From: Adiantum capillus-veneris
Taxonomy: Eukaryota > Streptophyta > Polypodiopsida > Polypodiales > Pteridaceae
Assembly (NCBI GenBank): GCA_014529385.2
Contig: CM043960.1
Location: forward strand, 121,883,043-121,947,042
Length of the DNA stretch: 64,000 bases
Reading direction: 5' to 3'
In this document: positions 53,966 through 64,000 of the stretch, piece by piece
Layout: every line of letters starts with the position of its first letter
Position numbering within the stretch: the first letter of the stretch is position 1
Position numbers and translations under genes: made by a program
The notes under the pieces: generated by a model
Told to the model about the DNA's origin: nothing
Database searches by the model: none
What the model saw: the letters and a program-made list of their open reading frames with translations, nothing else

Positions 53966-55585
53966 ATGACACAAACCAAGCTTTCCGACAAACAAATGAG
54001 GTGGGAAAAAAAATTTCGTAATTTTATTTTCATATTGCTCACATTGCTGGTAAGCACAATCAAGTGGTCGATGCACTTTCACGACGACCAAAAGTCAATG
54101 CGGTGTCTATAGCAACTCACAATGATCTATCTTCCATGATAGATGAGTATGCTATTGACCCTGACTTCAAAGATGTAATGTCAGCCCTTGCTTTTGGGAA
54201 GAAAGAGGAACCATTCACCTTGCAATATGGTTATCTTCTCATGGAAATAGGCTATGTGTTACCCACTCCCTTCGTGAGAAAGTCATGTATGAATCCCATG
54301 CTCCTCCCTATGTGGGGCATAGAGGCATTCAACCTACTCTTTGAGGAGAAGAGACATACTTCTATTGGCCTACCATGAAAGTGGACATACAAGAGTATGT
54401 TTCAAAAAGTGTGGTATGCCAAAAGACTAAGTATGATAGAGGGAAGAAACCTAGATTACTCCAGCCATTGCCAATCCCTAATTCACCATGGGAGAGTATA
54501 TGCATGGATTTTATCTTTGGATTACCCAAGTCTATCCATGGGAATACGAGAATATGGACAATAGTCGACAGGTTTAGAAAGCAAGCACACTTTATTCCTG
54601 TCAAAAAGACTATTAAGGCACACGAAATGGCAACCATCTTCATATCTCGTATTTTCAAACACCATGGATTACCAACATCCATCGTGTCAGATAGAGATCC
54701 TAGAATGACCAGTAATTTTTAGAAAGGTCTCTTTGAAAATCTAGGTACAATATTAAATTTCTCTTCGGCCTACCACCCACAAACGGATGGCCAAAGTGAG
54801 ATAGCTAATCTTACGATACTTGATCTACTATAGACTTATGTTACAAAAGTAGATCAACGATCACAATGCGAGAAGTACTTACCCCTTCTAGAGTATGCAT
54901 ACAATAATACTCTCCATACTACTAAGGAAAAGCACCTTTTGAGATCATAGAGGGAAGACCTAAACTCCCTTGCTACTTAAAGTACATGGGAAGATCTTTG
55001 TTGCTGTGAGTATAGCCATGACCTACAAGAATCTTTTCAACAGGTTAAGGAGGCTATATCCATCTCTCAACAAAGGCAAAAAGTTGTTGCTGACAAGCAC
55101 AGAAGGGACTTAACGTTCAAAGAAAATGATTGGGTCTTACTTAAGTTTCCCAAGGCTCAATTGAGGCAAACAATGGGCAAAAATCCTATGGGCCATCAAA
55201 AATATTATGCTAAATTAGTAAAAAGATACTATGGTCCTTTTCAAATCTTGAAGCCAATCAATGACATGGCTTATTAACTCAAGTTGCCGAACCATTGGCT
55301 CATACACAATGCTTTTCATGTGAGACTACTTAAGCCCTACAAAGGAGAGCCACCAATAGAACCAATTATTGAAGACCCTCCAGAAATCGAAGACCAAGAA
55401 GAGGTGCTACAACCTGAAGCTATCCTTCGGCATGAAGACAAAGTACTACGGCATGGTAAGATTATCCGGCGGTATCTTATTAAGTTCAAAAGTTATCAAT
55501 TTAAAGATGCTAGATGGATGCAAGGAATGCAGCTTAAGAATAGTATGAACCTTGTCAATGCTTACAATGTTGCACTAGAGTAAGC
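53966..55585 (+). pseudogene. Gypsy C RNase H end, integrase and C-terminal region (broken)
   Basis: After the insert, QTKLSDKQMRW resumes RNase H; a frame change leads to VVDALSRRPKVNAVSIATHN. Integrase follows: zinc-binding part VVCQKTKYDRGKK; core WESICMDFIFGLPKSIHGNT, SIVSDRDPRMTSNF and [15 protein letters not shown]. Stops lie at 54720 (TAG) and about 54832, and frames change near 54925. The C-terminus has GHQKYYAKLVKRYYGPFQIL, HNAFHVRLLKPYKGEPP and a chromodomain-like end (ILRHEDKVLRHGKIIRRYLI, DARWMQG), with the last stop at about 55581-55583. No single frame could make the enzyme. Confidence 0.92.
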
Positions 55586-55924
55586 AAATGTAAATGCTTT
55601 CTAAATGAACAATGTTTTTGTCTTATAAGACTAATCCTCTTTTGTGCAAAAATTTAAATAGTATACATGCTTAGAATCATGTTTGTGATGACGAAGTCAC
55701 TCAAACACCAAGTAGAATTTGTCACTCTACTTTGGGAGTATGATATGGACTAAAGAGCAGACATGCTTGCGGCAGCTATGTCTCCCAAGCACCAAATGGA
55801 CTAGTCATCCATTTTGGAATGATGTCGCAGGGTGAAAAGGGATCCTCTACCTACCGCTAAGAAACATAGACTAATGACAAAGACTTTATCTCTTCTACCT
55901 CATAGTCAAGGACGACTACGATTT

Positions 55925-55935
55925 CAAGAGAGAGG
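55925..55935 (+). other. Polypurine tract of gypsy C
   Basis: CAAGAGAGAGG, then TAA, then the LTR start at 55939. Gypsy D has the same layout. Confidence 0.7.
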
Positions 55936-55938
55936 TAA

Positions 55939-56611
55939 TGTCATAAAATCTAATATCTAACCAACCCAAATGATTTTCTCATATTAAATTGATCATTTAA
56001 TGTGGGAGAATAAACGGGAACAAGGGTTAGAATATAGACATGTACTTATGGATCTATCTCAACATGGGACCAAGGTTAAAAGGGGTCCAAATGAGAGATG
56101 GTATGTTAAAGAGCAATGCTACCGAATGCAGCTTAAAGACCGTAGGGTTAGCTTCATTAAAGACCTCCAAAAGTTAGTGTTCAAAAGTCCTTTGACCTTA
56201 GGCAAGCTAGGGCTGACCTTGAGGTGGGAATCCTACCCAAGCATGAGGTGCTTGTTGGCTTTCTAAGTGTTAATGGGAACCTTACCCAAAAGCTTGAGGT
56301 GTTTCTCACATGCTTAAATGAATAAGGTTCTTGAAGTATTCAATTCAAAGATAACTCTCAAGAGGCATTAACTTTTCCATGCTTGATTGGCTAAGTCCTT
56401 GAAGTATTCAATTCAACCAAATGACTTAATAAGCATAAAAGACACATGTTCAAATGATCCTCCACATGTGGCCATCATGATGTGTTTGAATGCTATTGGA
56501 TAGATTTTAAAGGGCTCCAATAATAATTTAAATACGTAAAAATAAATAATTAAGTTCCTATCTCTCAAAGAGGAAAAAGAGGACACATGTCCAAATGAAA
56601 TAATAAAATAA

Positions 56612-56660
<49 letters not shown>

Positions 56661-57675
56661 TGTGGACCAAGCATGAGAGGGGGATATACTCTCCCACACA
56701 CACACACACACACACACATTCTCTCATTGTGTGGAGTGCAAAGTGCAAGGGCTCCATCTCCTTCTCCAAGCTTGTTGAGAAGTGGAGAGCCTACACCAAC
56801 ACTCTTGGCTATGGAATGCAAATCAATCCAAGAGCCATGCTTCAATGCTTAAGCTTGCCATCTTTTTCATCTTCATTACTATGTTATTATGCTATGCTAA
56901 GCAAGAAGAGTGATGATAAGTGAGAAACTATTTCTTTCTCTTATGGATGATTCTTATTCCTCTTCGCTACCCTCATTCTCCGCTAGCTCTCTCCACCTTT
57001 GAAGGTGTTTGAGGCCTTGGGACTGAGGGTAGGGAAGAGGAAGAAGTGGAGAGCCTACACCAACACTCTTGGCTATGGAATGCAAATCAATCCCAGAGCC
57101 ATGATTCAATGCTTAAGCTTGTCATCTTTTTCATCTTCATTACTATGTTATTATGCTATGCTAAGCAAAAAGAGTGATGATAAGCGAGGAACTATTTCTT
57201 TCTCCTATGGATGATTCTTCTTCCTCTTTCCTACCCTCATTCCCCACTAGCTCTCTCCACCTTTGAAGGTGTTTGAGGCCTTGGGACTGAGGCTTAGGAT
57301 AGTTAATGCTTTTTACAAAGTTTATGTTAAGCTCGTGATACATGAAGCTTTCCATCTTCATAGCATCACCAAGGTCACAAGGAACACAAAGATTGTATTG
57401 TAACAAGTCTCTCTTTATGGGAGAATCTATAATACAAACGCCTTTTGGAGGAGGAACCGGCTCCAAGTAAATCCGGTCCTCAACTATTGTCATGTTCTCT
57501 AATACTCTCTCTCTTGCAAAAGTATTGTTCATGCCAAGTTAATTAAGTACTATGCTCATGTTGCTACCATCAATTAAGTTCACCCTCTATGTTCTCAAAG
57601 TAATCTCACAAAAAATGCTCACTCTAATTCTCTTAATTTCATTATTCTCAAAGTTCATGGGCCATTTCCTTTACA
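55939..57675 (+). repeat. 3' LTR of gypsy C, with internal duplication
   Basis: 1737 bp, starting TGTCATAAAATCT and ending CCTTTACA. It is longer than the 5' LTR mainly because of a 264 bp tandem duplication (56781-57308). It also carries (GA)n (56614-56656) and (AC)n (56695-56719). Confidence 0.92.
56781..57308. repeat. 264 bp tandem duplication inside gypsy C 3' LTR
   Basis: AGTGGAGAGCCTACACCAAC begins at 56781 and again at 57045. Both units run through CTTGGCTATGGAATGCAAAT and GAAGGTGTTTGAGGCCTTGG. The 5' LTR has one unit only, so the duplication arose after insertion. Confidence 0.9.
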
Positions 57676-57679
57676 ACAC
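57676..57679. other. Target-site duplication ACAC of gypsy C (right)
   Basis: Matches 47850-47853. Confidence 0.65.
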
Positions 57680-59206
57680 TTTTTTTATATACACAATAAT
57701 CTCAACTATCACTTAGTGTATCCTTGTCTGTTTTCTTGCGGATCTCCAAGGAAATTGAAATGAATGCTATCCCTGTTGCTCAAACACTTGCAACAAAAAC
57801 TGTGTGTGCCATTGAGGATGAATTTCCTTGATTGGTCCTTCTTAGTCAAATCCACCTCTTGGTTCACGTTGTGGAGGAGATCGCTATATATGAAGTAATG
57901 CACGCACGATGGATGTTCTTCTTAGAGAGGTTTTTAAAAACTCTCAAAGATTTTGTGTGGCTACGGTCTCAACCAGAGACATGTATGGCCAAAGGGTGGA
58001 TCGTGCAAGAGGCATTTGTTCACATCTCATAGTATTTAGCACAAAGTTGATCCTTCAATGCCTCGCATGTGGTCAAATGAGGAAGATGTAAGGATGACTT
58101 CACACTTGCCAAGTGGAAAGGGAAAACTATTTAACATGGATATGAATCTATCTCGAGTGGTCAATAACTTTTGTATTCTCAATGCAAAGGTTATGACCAA
58201 GTGGGTGGACTTGTGGACAATGGCAAAGACAAGGTGTTTGCAAGAGAGAGAAGCATGGAAACAAGCACATGGAGGAAGGAGGGCACCTCCAGTGCCTAGA
58301 CACCTTGCATGTTTCTTAGATCTCATTAGTGTGGAGTGGATTCATGAGAGAATGACCGAAGCAAAAGCGCATGGAGAAGACATCCCCAACAAAGAATGGG
58401 AGTATGTATGAGGCTGTGTACCAAAGGTAGAGTACTTATATACCTAAACCATATTGTAAATTTTTTCCTTGATTTTATCTTTGTATTTGATAAAAGACAT
58501 TTTTCTATTTTGTAGTGCCTTTCCTTTAACTCTATGTGGTCAAAGGGTCGTCACTTTCGTATGCGCCACATTGGCGAGCGTAGAACCACCATGGATTGTG
58601 GCATCATGGGGAACTTTGACACGGACGGTGATGAAGCCAGGTACTATGGAACTATTGAAAGGATACTAAAGGTTAATTTTTACCTTCATCTTCAAGTGCA
58701 AGTGGTTTGCAAATGTGTCTAGACGACATGAGAATGGCCTCTACATGGTGGACTCCAGTGTGCATCACACAGGGAGGTATGAAAATTTAGTTTTACCGTG
58801 TAATTGTGAGCAGGTGAGTGACTACCTTTTTTATTCTCATTTGCTTCTAACATTAATTATACCAATGTTACTCACTTTGAGCTTCTCTTCTATAGGTCAT
58901 CTATATCCCAGCAATCCACCAACCAAAACTTTGGTTCATAATTCTCATAACACCTCGGGGGAGAACCATTTTTTCCACTAATAAAGTGGAGACCATCTTC
59001 GACCCTCTTCCACCTCCTACCTTGGATGAGGTGGAGACAGAGGAGAGGGAAATCCGACGGTGGCAAGTCTTAGCGAAGATGATTGTCATGATGATGAAGA
59101 TGATGAGATGGAGGATGACGAATTTAAAGATGATGAAGCCAACACATCCACAAACGACAATTCCGTTTCTCTCTTTATTGATTTAGGAGCCATGGGCTTA
59201 GAATAG
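57680..59206 (+). pseudogene. CACTA transposase (TNP2-like), 3' part
   Basis: The gene continues on the far side of gypsy C. An acceptor-like site lies near 57716 or 57741. Then come SKEIEMNAIPVAQTLATKTV with a stop, LLVHVVEEIAIYEVMHARWM and FFLERFLKTLKDFV (DUF4218 type). Next are DVRMTSHLPSGKGKLFNMDM and NNFCILNAKVMTKWVDLWTM, then, after an intron-like gap (about 58425-58517), MWSKGRHFRMRHIGERRTTM and SRRHENGLYMVDSSVHHTGR. A GT-AG intron of 82 bp (58814-58895) precedes VIYIPAIHQPKLWF. The end is FDPLPPPTLDEVETE, an acidic stretch and DLGAMGLE with TAG 59204-59206. Stops and frame changes (58030, 58410, 58720, 59060) make it inactive. Confidence 0.8.
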
Positions 59207-59501
59207 GATGATGCTTCTTGTAGGGATCTTTTGGACGATGATTCATAAACATTTTGCATACTTTAAGTTATGAAATTTTTTGGTCATGTAATCCATTCAT
59301 CTCTCTCTCCCCCCTCTTCCTCTCTCTAATTTTGTGAATATGCTCAATTATGTTAATCAAGTGACAGTGATTAGTTTAGCTGTAATCAAGTGTAATCATA
59401 GATAGCTAACTATTGTTTCATGTTTTCATACTTTTTTTTTAAAATTGAAAATTTCATATAATATTCTTTAATTTCTATTGAGAGGAGGGAAACACCAAAA
59501 T

Positions 59502-59503
<2 letters not shown>
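59207..59503. other. No recognisable gene (3' side of CACTA transposase)
   Basis: AT-rich sequence after the transposase stop; it may hold its 3' UTR. No motif is seen. Confidence 0.55.

Positions 59504-59532
<29 letters not shown>
59504..59532. repeat. Poly-G tract, 29 bases
   Basis: An uninterrupted G run followed by an A and eight more G, directly before the CGGTAATA-type motif cluster. Confidence 0.97.
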
Positions 59533-59574
59533 AGGGGGGGGAGATTTTTAAGCCAAGTTTAGGCGCTAAATCTT

Positions 59575-59660
59575 GCCACGGGAATAAACGCGGTAATAGT
59601 AACGGCAATAACTGAGGTAAATACCACAGTAATAATCACGGAAATACTAGCGGTAATAAT
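59575..59660. repeat. CGGTAATA-type motif cluster at the right side of the CACTA-like element
   Basis: CGCGGTAATAGTAACGGC, CACAGTAATAATCACGGA and AGCGGTAATAATT repeat with small changes over about 85 bp. They resemble the cluster at 33340-33475 and fit subterminal transposase-binding repeats. Confidence 0.65.
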
Positions 59661-60335
59661 TTTAAATACAAACACCCCACCCCCACCCTCCTCTCTCTTC
59701 CCTCTCCAGCTGAATTTGGTCGTAAAGATCGCGTTTAACAATTAGAGATTTTCATAGTAACTACACTACTAAACACACACTCTCTTCTATGTTGTGTCTC
59801 TTAAGGCTGTAGAACAAACACTAATATAAAGCAAAAGACCTTAACATTTATCTACAAGTAGTGAAATTGTTCAACAAATTTGATTTGGACAATGTTCAAT
59901 GGCTATCCACCACCACCATCACCATTGGAAGCTAGGTTCTCTTGTAGAGAAAGAGGAGACAACACACATGAATGAGTTTGTTAACAGCTATAAAGGATGG
60001 ATTAAAGACTTTTGTTTATCTCACAAACAAGCAAGACAGTCAAGGAGGTGCTCATTGAGTATGCTTATATACAGCATGAGCTATGCCTATGAGAAACATC
60101 GATGGGGTTTGCTGCTAACTGACCAAATTGTGCATTTTCTAAACTACATAATAGTTCCTTTTGTTCACTCCTGTACTGTGCAATTCAATTTTATGCCTTG
60201 ACTATTGCAGATATCTATCCTTTGGATGAAGACGACTGATAGCCGGTGGAATACATATATGGCATTTTCAATACATTCCATGCATCGATGGGTGGACTTC
60301 TCTAAAACACTAGCGTTGGGCACCCCCGGGGGGAA

Positions 60336-60377
<42 letters not shown>
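60336..60377. repeat. Poly-G tract, 42 bases
   Basis: An uninterrupted run of 42 G, preceded by CCCCCGGGGGGAA. Confidence 0.97.
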
Positions 60378-60379
<2 letters not shown>

Positions 60380-61874
60380 TACTATGTATAAATTGTGTAT
60401 ATCACGTGTGTTCAAGGACTATTTCTAAAACTCCTTATTTGTGATTTTTTGACAAATAAAGTACAACCTTACTTATACAATGTGTAAATTTTTTCCCAAT
60501 TTCATTTTACGATACCCTCCTCTATGTGAAAATGTGAGACAAATGAAATTTAATAACCCTTTCTATTGCACTCACATGATAGTCACATAATTATTGTAAG
60601 TGACCCCCCAGAGCACTAGCACTAGAAGAAGAGTGCTAATGAAAGGGGGATATTCTTCTTTGAACAGTTCTACAATGCTCCTCAATCTATGCTTGTCTTT
60701 GGCATGTTGCAATATCTCCCACTTTCTCCAAACAAAATTTCTAAGTGGCGAGTAACTGCCTCTAAAACCTTTAAGTGCTTCGTACTAAAGCTCCATCAAG
60801 AAATACAGAAGTGGTTACACCCAAATGTTGCGAGTCATCTGGTACATGTCTCCATCTTCATGCCCATAATTGTGGTTTATACTTTTTTTACGATGAGGAG
60901 GAAGATTGTGATTATGCATGTGTTTATTGACTTCTTTTATGATGAGGAGGTCATGGAAAACTATGACTACGCTTATTTGCATGTAAAAGAAATGCCTTGA
61001 TTTTCTAGATGATTCTTGGAATGTCCATGATTCCAATAGCATCTTGTGCAAGGTGGATAATATGTCTATTGTGTGCAAGTGCATTATAGCCTCTCAAAAA
61101 TTCATAGCTTCCTTCTACTATATGAGGTGGCATCAGCAAATGGTCATTTGGTAGTTGTGGACCAAGATTTGTCTGATGATATCACTAATTCTTTTGAGGA
61201 TGCTTGAGGTATTTTGTGGATGTGGACATGAAGTGGAGATTAGTTTTTGAGGTAGTTCCACAATATGATAGGTGCACAAGAACTTGGAGAATGAGGTTGA
61301 CCTCAACCTGCCTCCAAAACTTCTAGTGCAACATGCTAAAGGTAGTATCTTTTACAAGTACAAATTACTCTTTCTTTTATGCACGCTTTTCTTTCCCTCT
61401 TTGCTATTGTGAAAATGTTTCGATCTAATAAGTAGTTTGAGATAATTATGTGGTGTAGAAACTTGAGAGAAAGGAGAAGAAGATACTATGTGCAAACATA
61501 AGAGATGACCGACTAAACATGTGCAGTGCAAGTCCTAGTCCAAGAAGCATGAGGTTGTCAAAGAGAAATTTTTCAACAAAGCTATAGACAACACTTGCAT
61601 ACATGCTATACATATATAAATGTAAAAACTGTTTTCTTGCAACAAAAATTTGGAGTAAAATTGTTTTTTCAATTCCAAGTTCAAACTATCCTTACATTAG
61701 CTATAATCATGTACATTGTATTGTCAAAGAAAATACACTTGGTTTAACTCTAATTTACAACATAGGGGGACCCTTCCTGAGCATGAGCATCAGTAGTGGA
61801 ATATAAATCTTTAATTTGGGGAGGTACATTCTCATCCCATACAACATTGGGGAAGTAGTAGCAAGCTCAAAATA

Positions 61875-62125
61875 ATGAGTGACAGAGGGTGTTGGGTGAT
61901 GTTGTGGAGACAGCAGGGGTGTTGGTTGATGCGTAGGAGAGTGTGGGGGAAAGTTCAATGGTGTTGAATCACAAGGAAATGAGCGCACGAGAGAGCATGG
62001 GGGTGTTGAAAGATGCATAAGGACACAAGGGTGTGGGGAGATGTGTAAGAGAGCGTGGGTGTGTTGGTTGATGATGTGGAGAATGCAAAGGTGTTAGGTG
62101 GTGGGGTGAGGAGAGGAATGTGTAA
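61875..62125. repeat. Degenerate G/T-rich minisatellite
   Basis: GGTGTTGGTTGATG-type motifs with AGAGAGYRTGGGGG and GATGYRTAAGAGAG recur irregularly every 30-45 bases. Copies are poorly conserved. No coding meaning is evident. Confidence 0.6.
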
Positions 62126-64000
62126 TATCCTTCTCCACCTTCAATAAAATCGGGTATAAAGAAAATATTGGAATCTAAATCCTTAGAACAATGAGCCAAG
62201 GCATCTTCATCAGCTTGCTATGTTACTAGATGCTCCTTATATCTCCACTGTCAAGAGCAGGATTGTGGCCTCGGTTGTTCTAGGACAAATGCATCATGGA
62301 TTCCTTGGGGCCATGTCTCCACAAGATTAATTAAGTTCTAAACCATTGTGGTCCTAAAGAATGCCACATTAATCTTAGAGAATTTTGCTAGGTTCCTAGC
62401 CTGCAAAACCACTCCACACCCCAGTAACGTCAAGAAGTTAAGGTTTATCATCCATAATAATAAACAACAACTTATTCTTACACTTAGATGCTCCTCCACA
62501 TAATGCACTCTAAAAGAAGATATGCTTTTGCAAGCACCCTTAATCCACATGAATGCTCGTCATCGTGTTTGGGGACTTTGCAACTCAAAGTTAGCATGTC
62601 CTCCCAGATTTTCTCATGGGTCAATGCCTCTAGTGTAGCTATAAGTTTTTGAATAGATCCACATAAGTAAGAAGAGAGTGTTGAACGGTTGCATCAATAG
62701 TTGTAAAACAAAAAACAACTTCAATTACCTATATACATTCTCGTGGACCCCATGTGCGGAGTTTGCAAGATAGCAATGCTTGCACTCCATGTTCAAGCCA
62801 ACAAGTCTCCAATGGAAACCATCTGAACCAAATAGTGCATTTAGCTACCTACTACTTATAGACACACTCCCTCAATAATAAAAAGACTAATAGCACCAGT
62901 TACCCTTCATTGTAAGCTAAAAGTAAAATCTTTGTTGTCTACATACTGATGGATTGAAACCGATCAACAACATCGATCAATGAAGTGGCATCCAAAGTGA
63001 GTGCCATTGATAGTTGTGAGTCTAAGAATATAATTTTTTGAATAACAAACAGTACTGAAAAAAAGAAACTAACATACCATTAATATCAATTTATTATTTG
63101 GTATGTCATCTCCCTCATGACGTCTCCCAATATACTTATCTCCTTTGGTCCAAAAGGAAAGTACAAGATGTGTCCCTTACAAGAAGGGCCACGTCAAAAT
63201 AAGAACCAAGAAAACTAAGAGCTTCCCCCAATTAGCTTCATGAATGGATTTTGCCAATTGCCTGTCTTGATTGAGCTAGCGCTTCCTCATTCATTTTTTC
63301 CCTAGTCCCCCTATTCCATGTTTAGACAAATGGGATAAGTATGTTAGATGGTAGATATGTCTGTCACCTTAACTTTAACTAGGGACAAGACTCAAAATAT
63401 TGTCCATTTTCCTGCTAGAAATGGACACCGGCACAAGCATCTTATCCTACCTAAATTGTAAATCCACGTGGAGTTGATTTTGTGGGGGCATCATGGTAAC
63501 CCAATGGGCGTGAGCTATCAAGACATAGCTGTCCTAGAAAAGTTTGATGAGAGATTCTTTGGTTTCCTCATGTAGGCAACCCGCTGCGCTTCTCACCCAT
63601 CAAAAATTGAGGCCGACCCTCTTGCATATCTCACGGAAAACTATTTGAAAGGGGAGCTTGGGGATAGCTAGACATATGTGCCTTTGGATTTTGCAAAGCT
63701 CCAATAGCCTACACTCTAGTTCTACTCATATCTTTGATTCCTCATAGTAGCACATAAAGTGGGAAGGCTTTTTCTTGTGATATGTGAGGAGGATGGTTGG
63801 TGGGGAGGATGGCAAGTACACCTTCCTCGTTGTCCACTTCATGCACACCATGGGAACCCTGAACTAATGTAGACAAAGAAAACTGGAAACAAATAAGAGT
63901 AAATTTGAACACTAAGAGAGAGAAAATGAAGCATGGGTGGTATGAGAGTGAAAGCTAGCTCAGAATGTGGATGACCTATCTGTGACAACAATGGACCCAA

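Larger units (their letters stand above)
47854..57675 (+). mobile_element. Ty3/gypsy element C, broken, inside the CACTA transposase and carrying a nested insert
   Basis: It comprises a 5' LTR (47854-49261), tRNA-Met primer site, gag/protease remnants, reverse transcriptase, RNase H split by a 2.2 kb insert (51752-53965), integrase with C-terminal chromodomain-like sequence, a polypurine tract and a 3' LTR (55939-57675). It is the same family as gypsy D, which lies in reverse orientation. Without the insert it is about 7.6 kb. Confidence 0.93.
46595..59660 (+). mobile_element. CACTA (En/Spm)-like DNA transposon, split by gypsy C (edges approximate)
   Basis: Motifs GGCATTACCGCG and ATCACCGTGATTATT near 46588-46620, and GCGGTAATAGTAACGG to AGCGGTAATAATT at 59578-59655, frame a TNP2-type transposase gene (47076-47853 and 57680-59206). 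I did not find convincing CACTA termini, so the outer edges are estimates. The transposase lacks its central catalytic part. Gypsy C occupies 47854-57675. Confidence 0.65.
59661..64000. other. No recognisable gene
   Basis: About 4.3 kb of mostly AT-rich sequence. It holds a 42-base G run (60336-60377) and a degenerate GTGTTGG-type minisatellite (about 61875-62125). Several 60-100 codon frames occur on both strands (for example 60689-61000), but none has a motif I recognise. The stretch 60900-61120 keeps weakly coding-like sequence (NYDYAYLHVKEMP, then DDSWNVHDSN in another frame), perhaps a decayed gene or transposon fragment. Confidence 0.55.

Noticed and set aside
59752-59775. CACTA terminus suggested by CACTACTA
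   Set aside because: At the right end the complement (TAGTG) would be expected, and no matching left end was found.
63000-64000. Possible minus-strand gene fragment
   Set aside because: Translations show frequent stops in every frame and no motif that I could name.

Overview
This window looks like intergenic sequence from a large, repeat-rich plant nuclear genome. I found no host protein-coding gene, rRNA, tRNA or CRISPR array. Almost everything recognisable is transposable-element DNA: Ty1/copia, Ty3/gypsy (chromovirus-like), LINE and CACTA (En/Spm)-type sequence, plus many long CT/GA, GT/CA and poly-G tracts. Plant-type retroelement domains, initiator-tRNA-Met primer sites and CACTA transposase domains point to a land plant. 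A fern or another plant with a large genome is plausible, but I cannot prove the lineage.

Layout. 1-1956: 3' end of a copia element (A) and its 3' LTR, next to an old gypsy element (O). 2690-10125: a complete but inactivated gypsy chromovirus (B) inside O, with target duplication AGAGT; O resumes at 10126. 11207-11648: an inverted LINE scrap. 14630-23810: a gypsy element (D) on the minus strand, with target duplication AGAAA, broken by a copia remnant (E, about 20215-22384). 23816-28039: no gene seen. 28045-33205: a nearly intact copia element (F) with identical-length 227 bp LTRs and target duplication ATTCC. 33340-34560: remnant of a DNA transposon with an intron-containing minus-strand ORF and a 28 bp hairpin. 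34938-46150: head-to-tail LINE copies separated by CT-rich microsatellites. About 46595-59660: a CACTA-like element whose transposase gene is split by a gypsy element (C, 47854-57675), itself split by an unclassified 2.2 kb element with inverted-repeat ends (51752-53965, target duplication ATGAC). 59700-64000: no recognisable gene.

How the parts relate. Nesting can be read directly, because protein reading resumes across each insertion and short target duplications flank the inserts. Relative age can be ranked from LTR differences: F about 3.5% (8 of 227, counted by hand), B about 6%, C and D more diverged. C and D belong to one gypsy family in opposite orientations. The LINE copies share a 3' terminal stem-loop followed by a CT microsatellite instead of poly(A), and most also begin next to a CT tract. 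This suggests a non-LTR family tied to (TC)n microsatellites, and it is the most distinctive signal in the window.

Limits: all homology statements are from motif recognition by eye; no database search was run. Element edges given by target duplications are firm; edges of the CACTA-like element, gypsy O and the LINE scraps are approximate.
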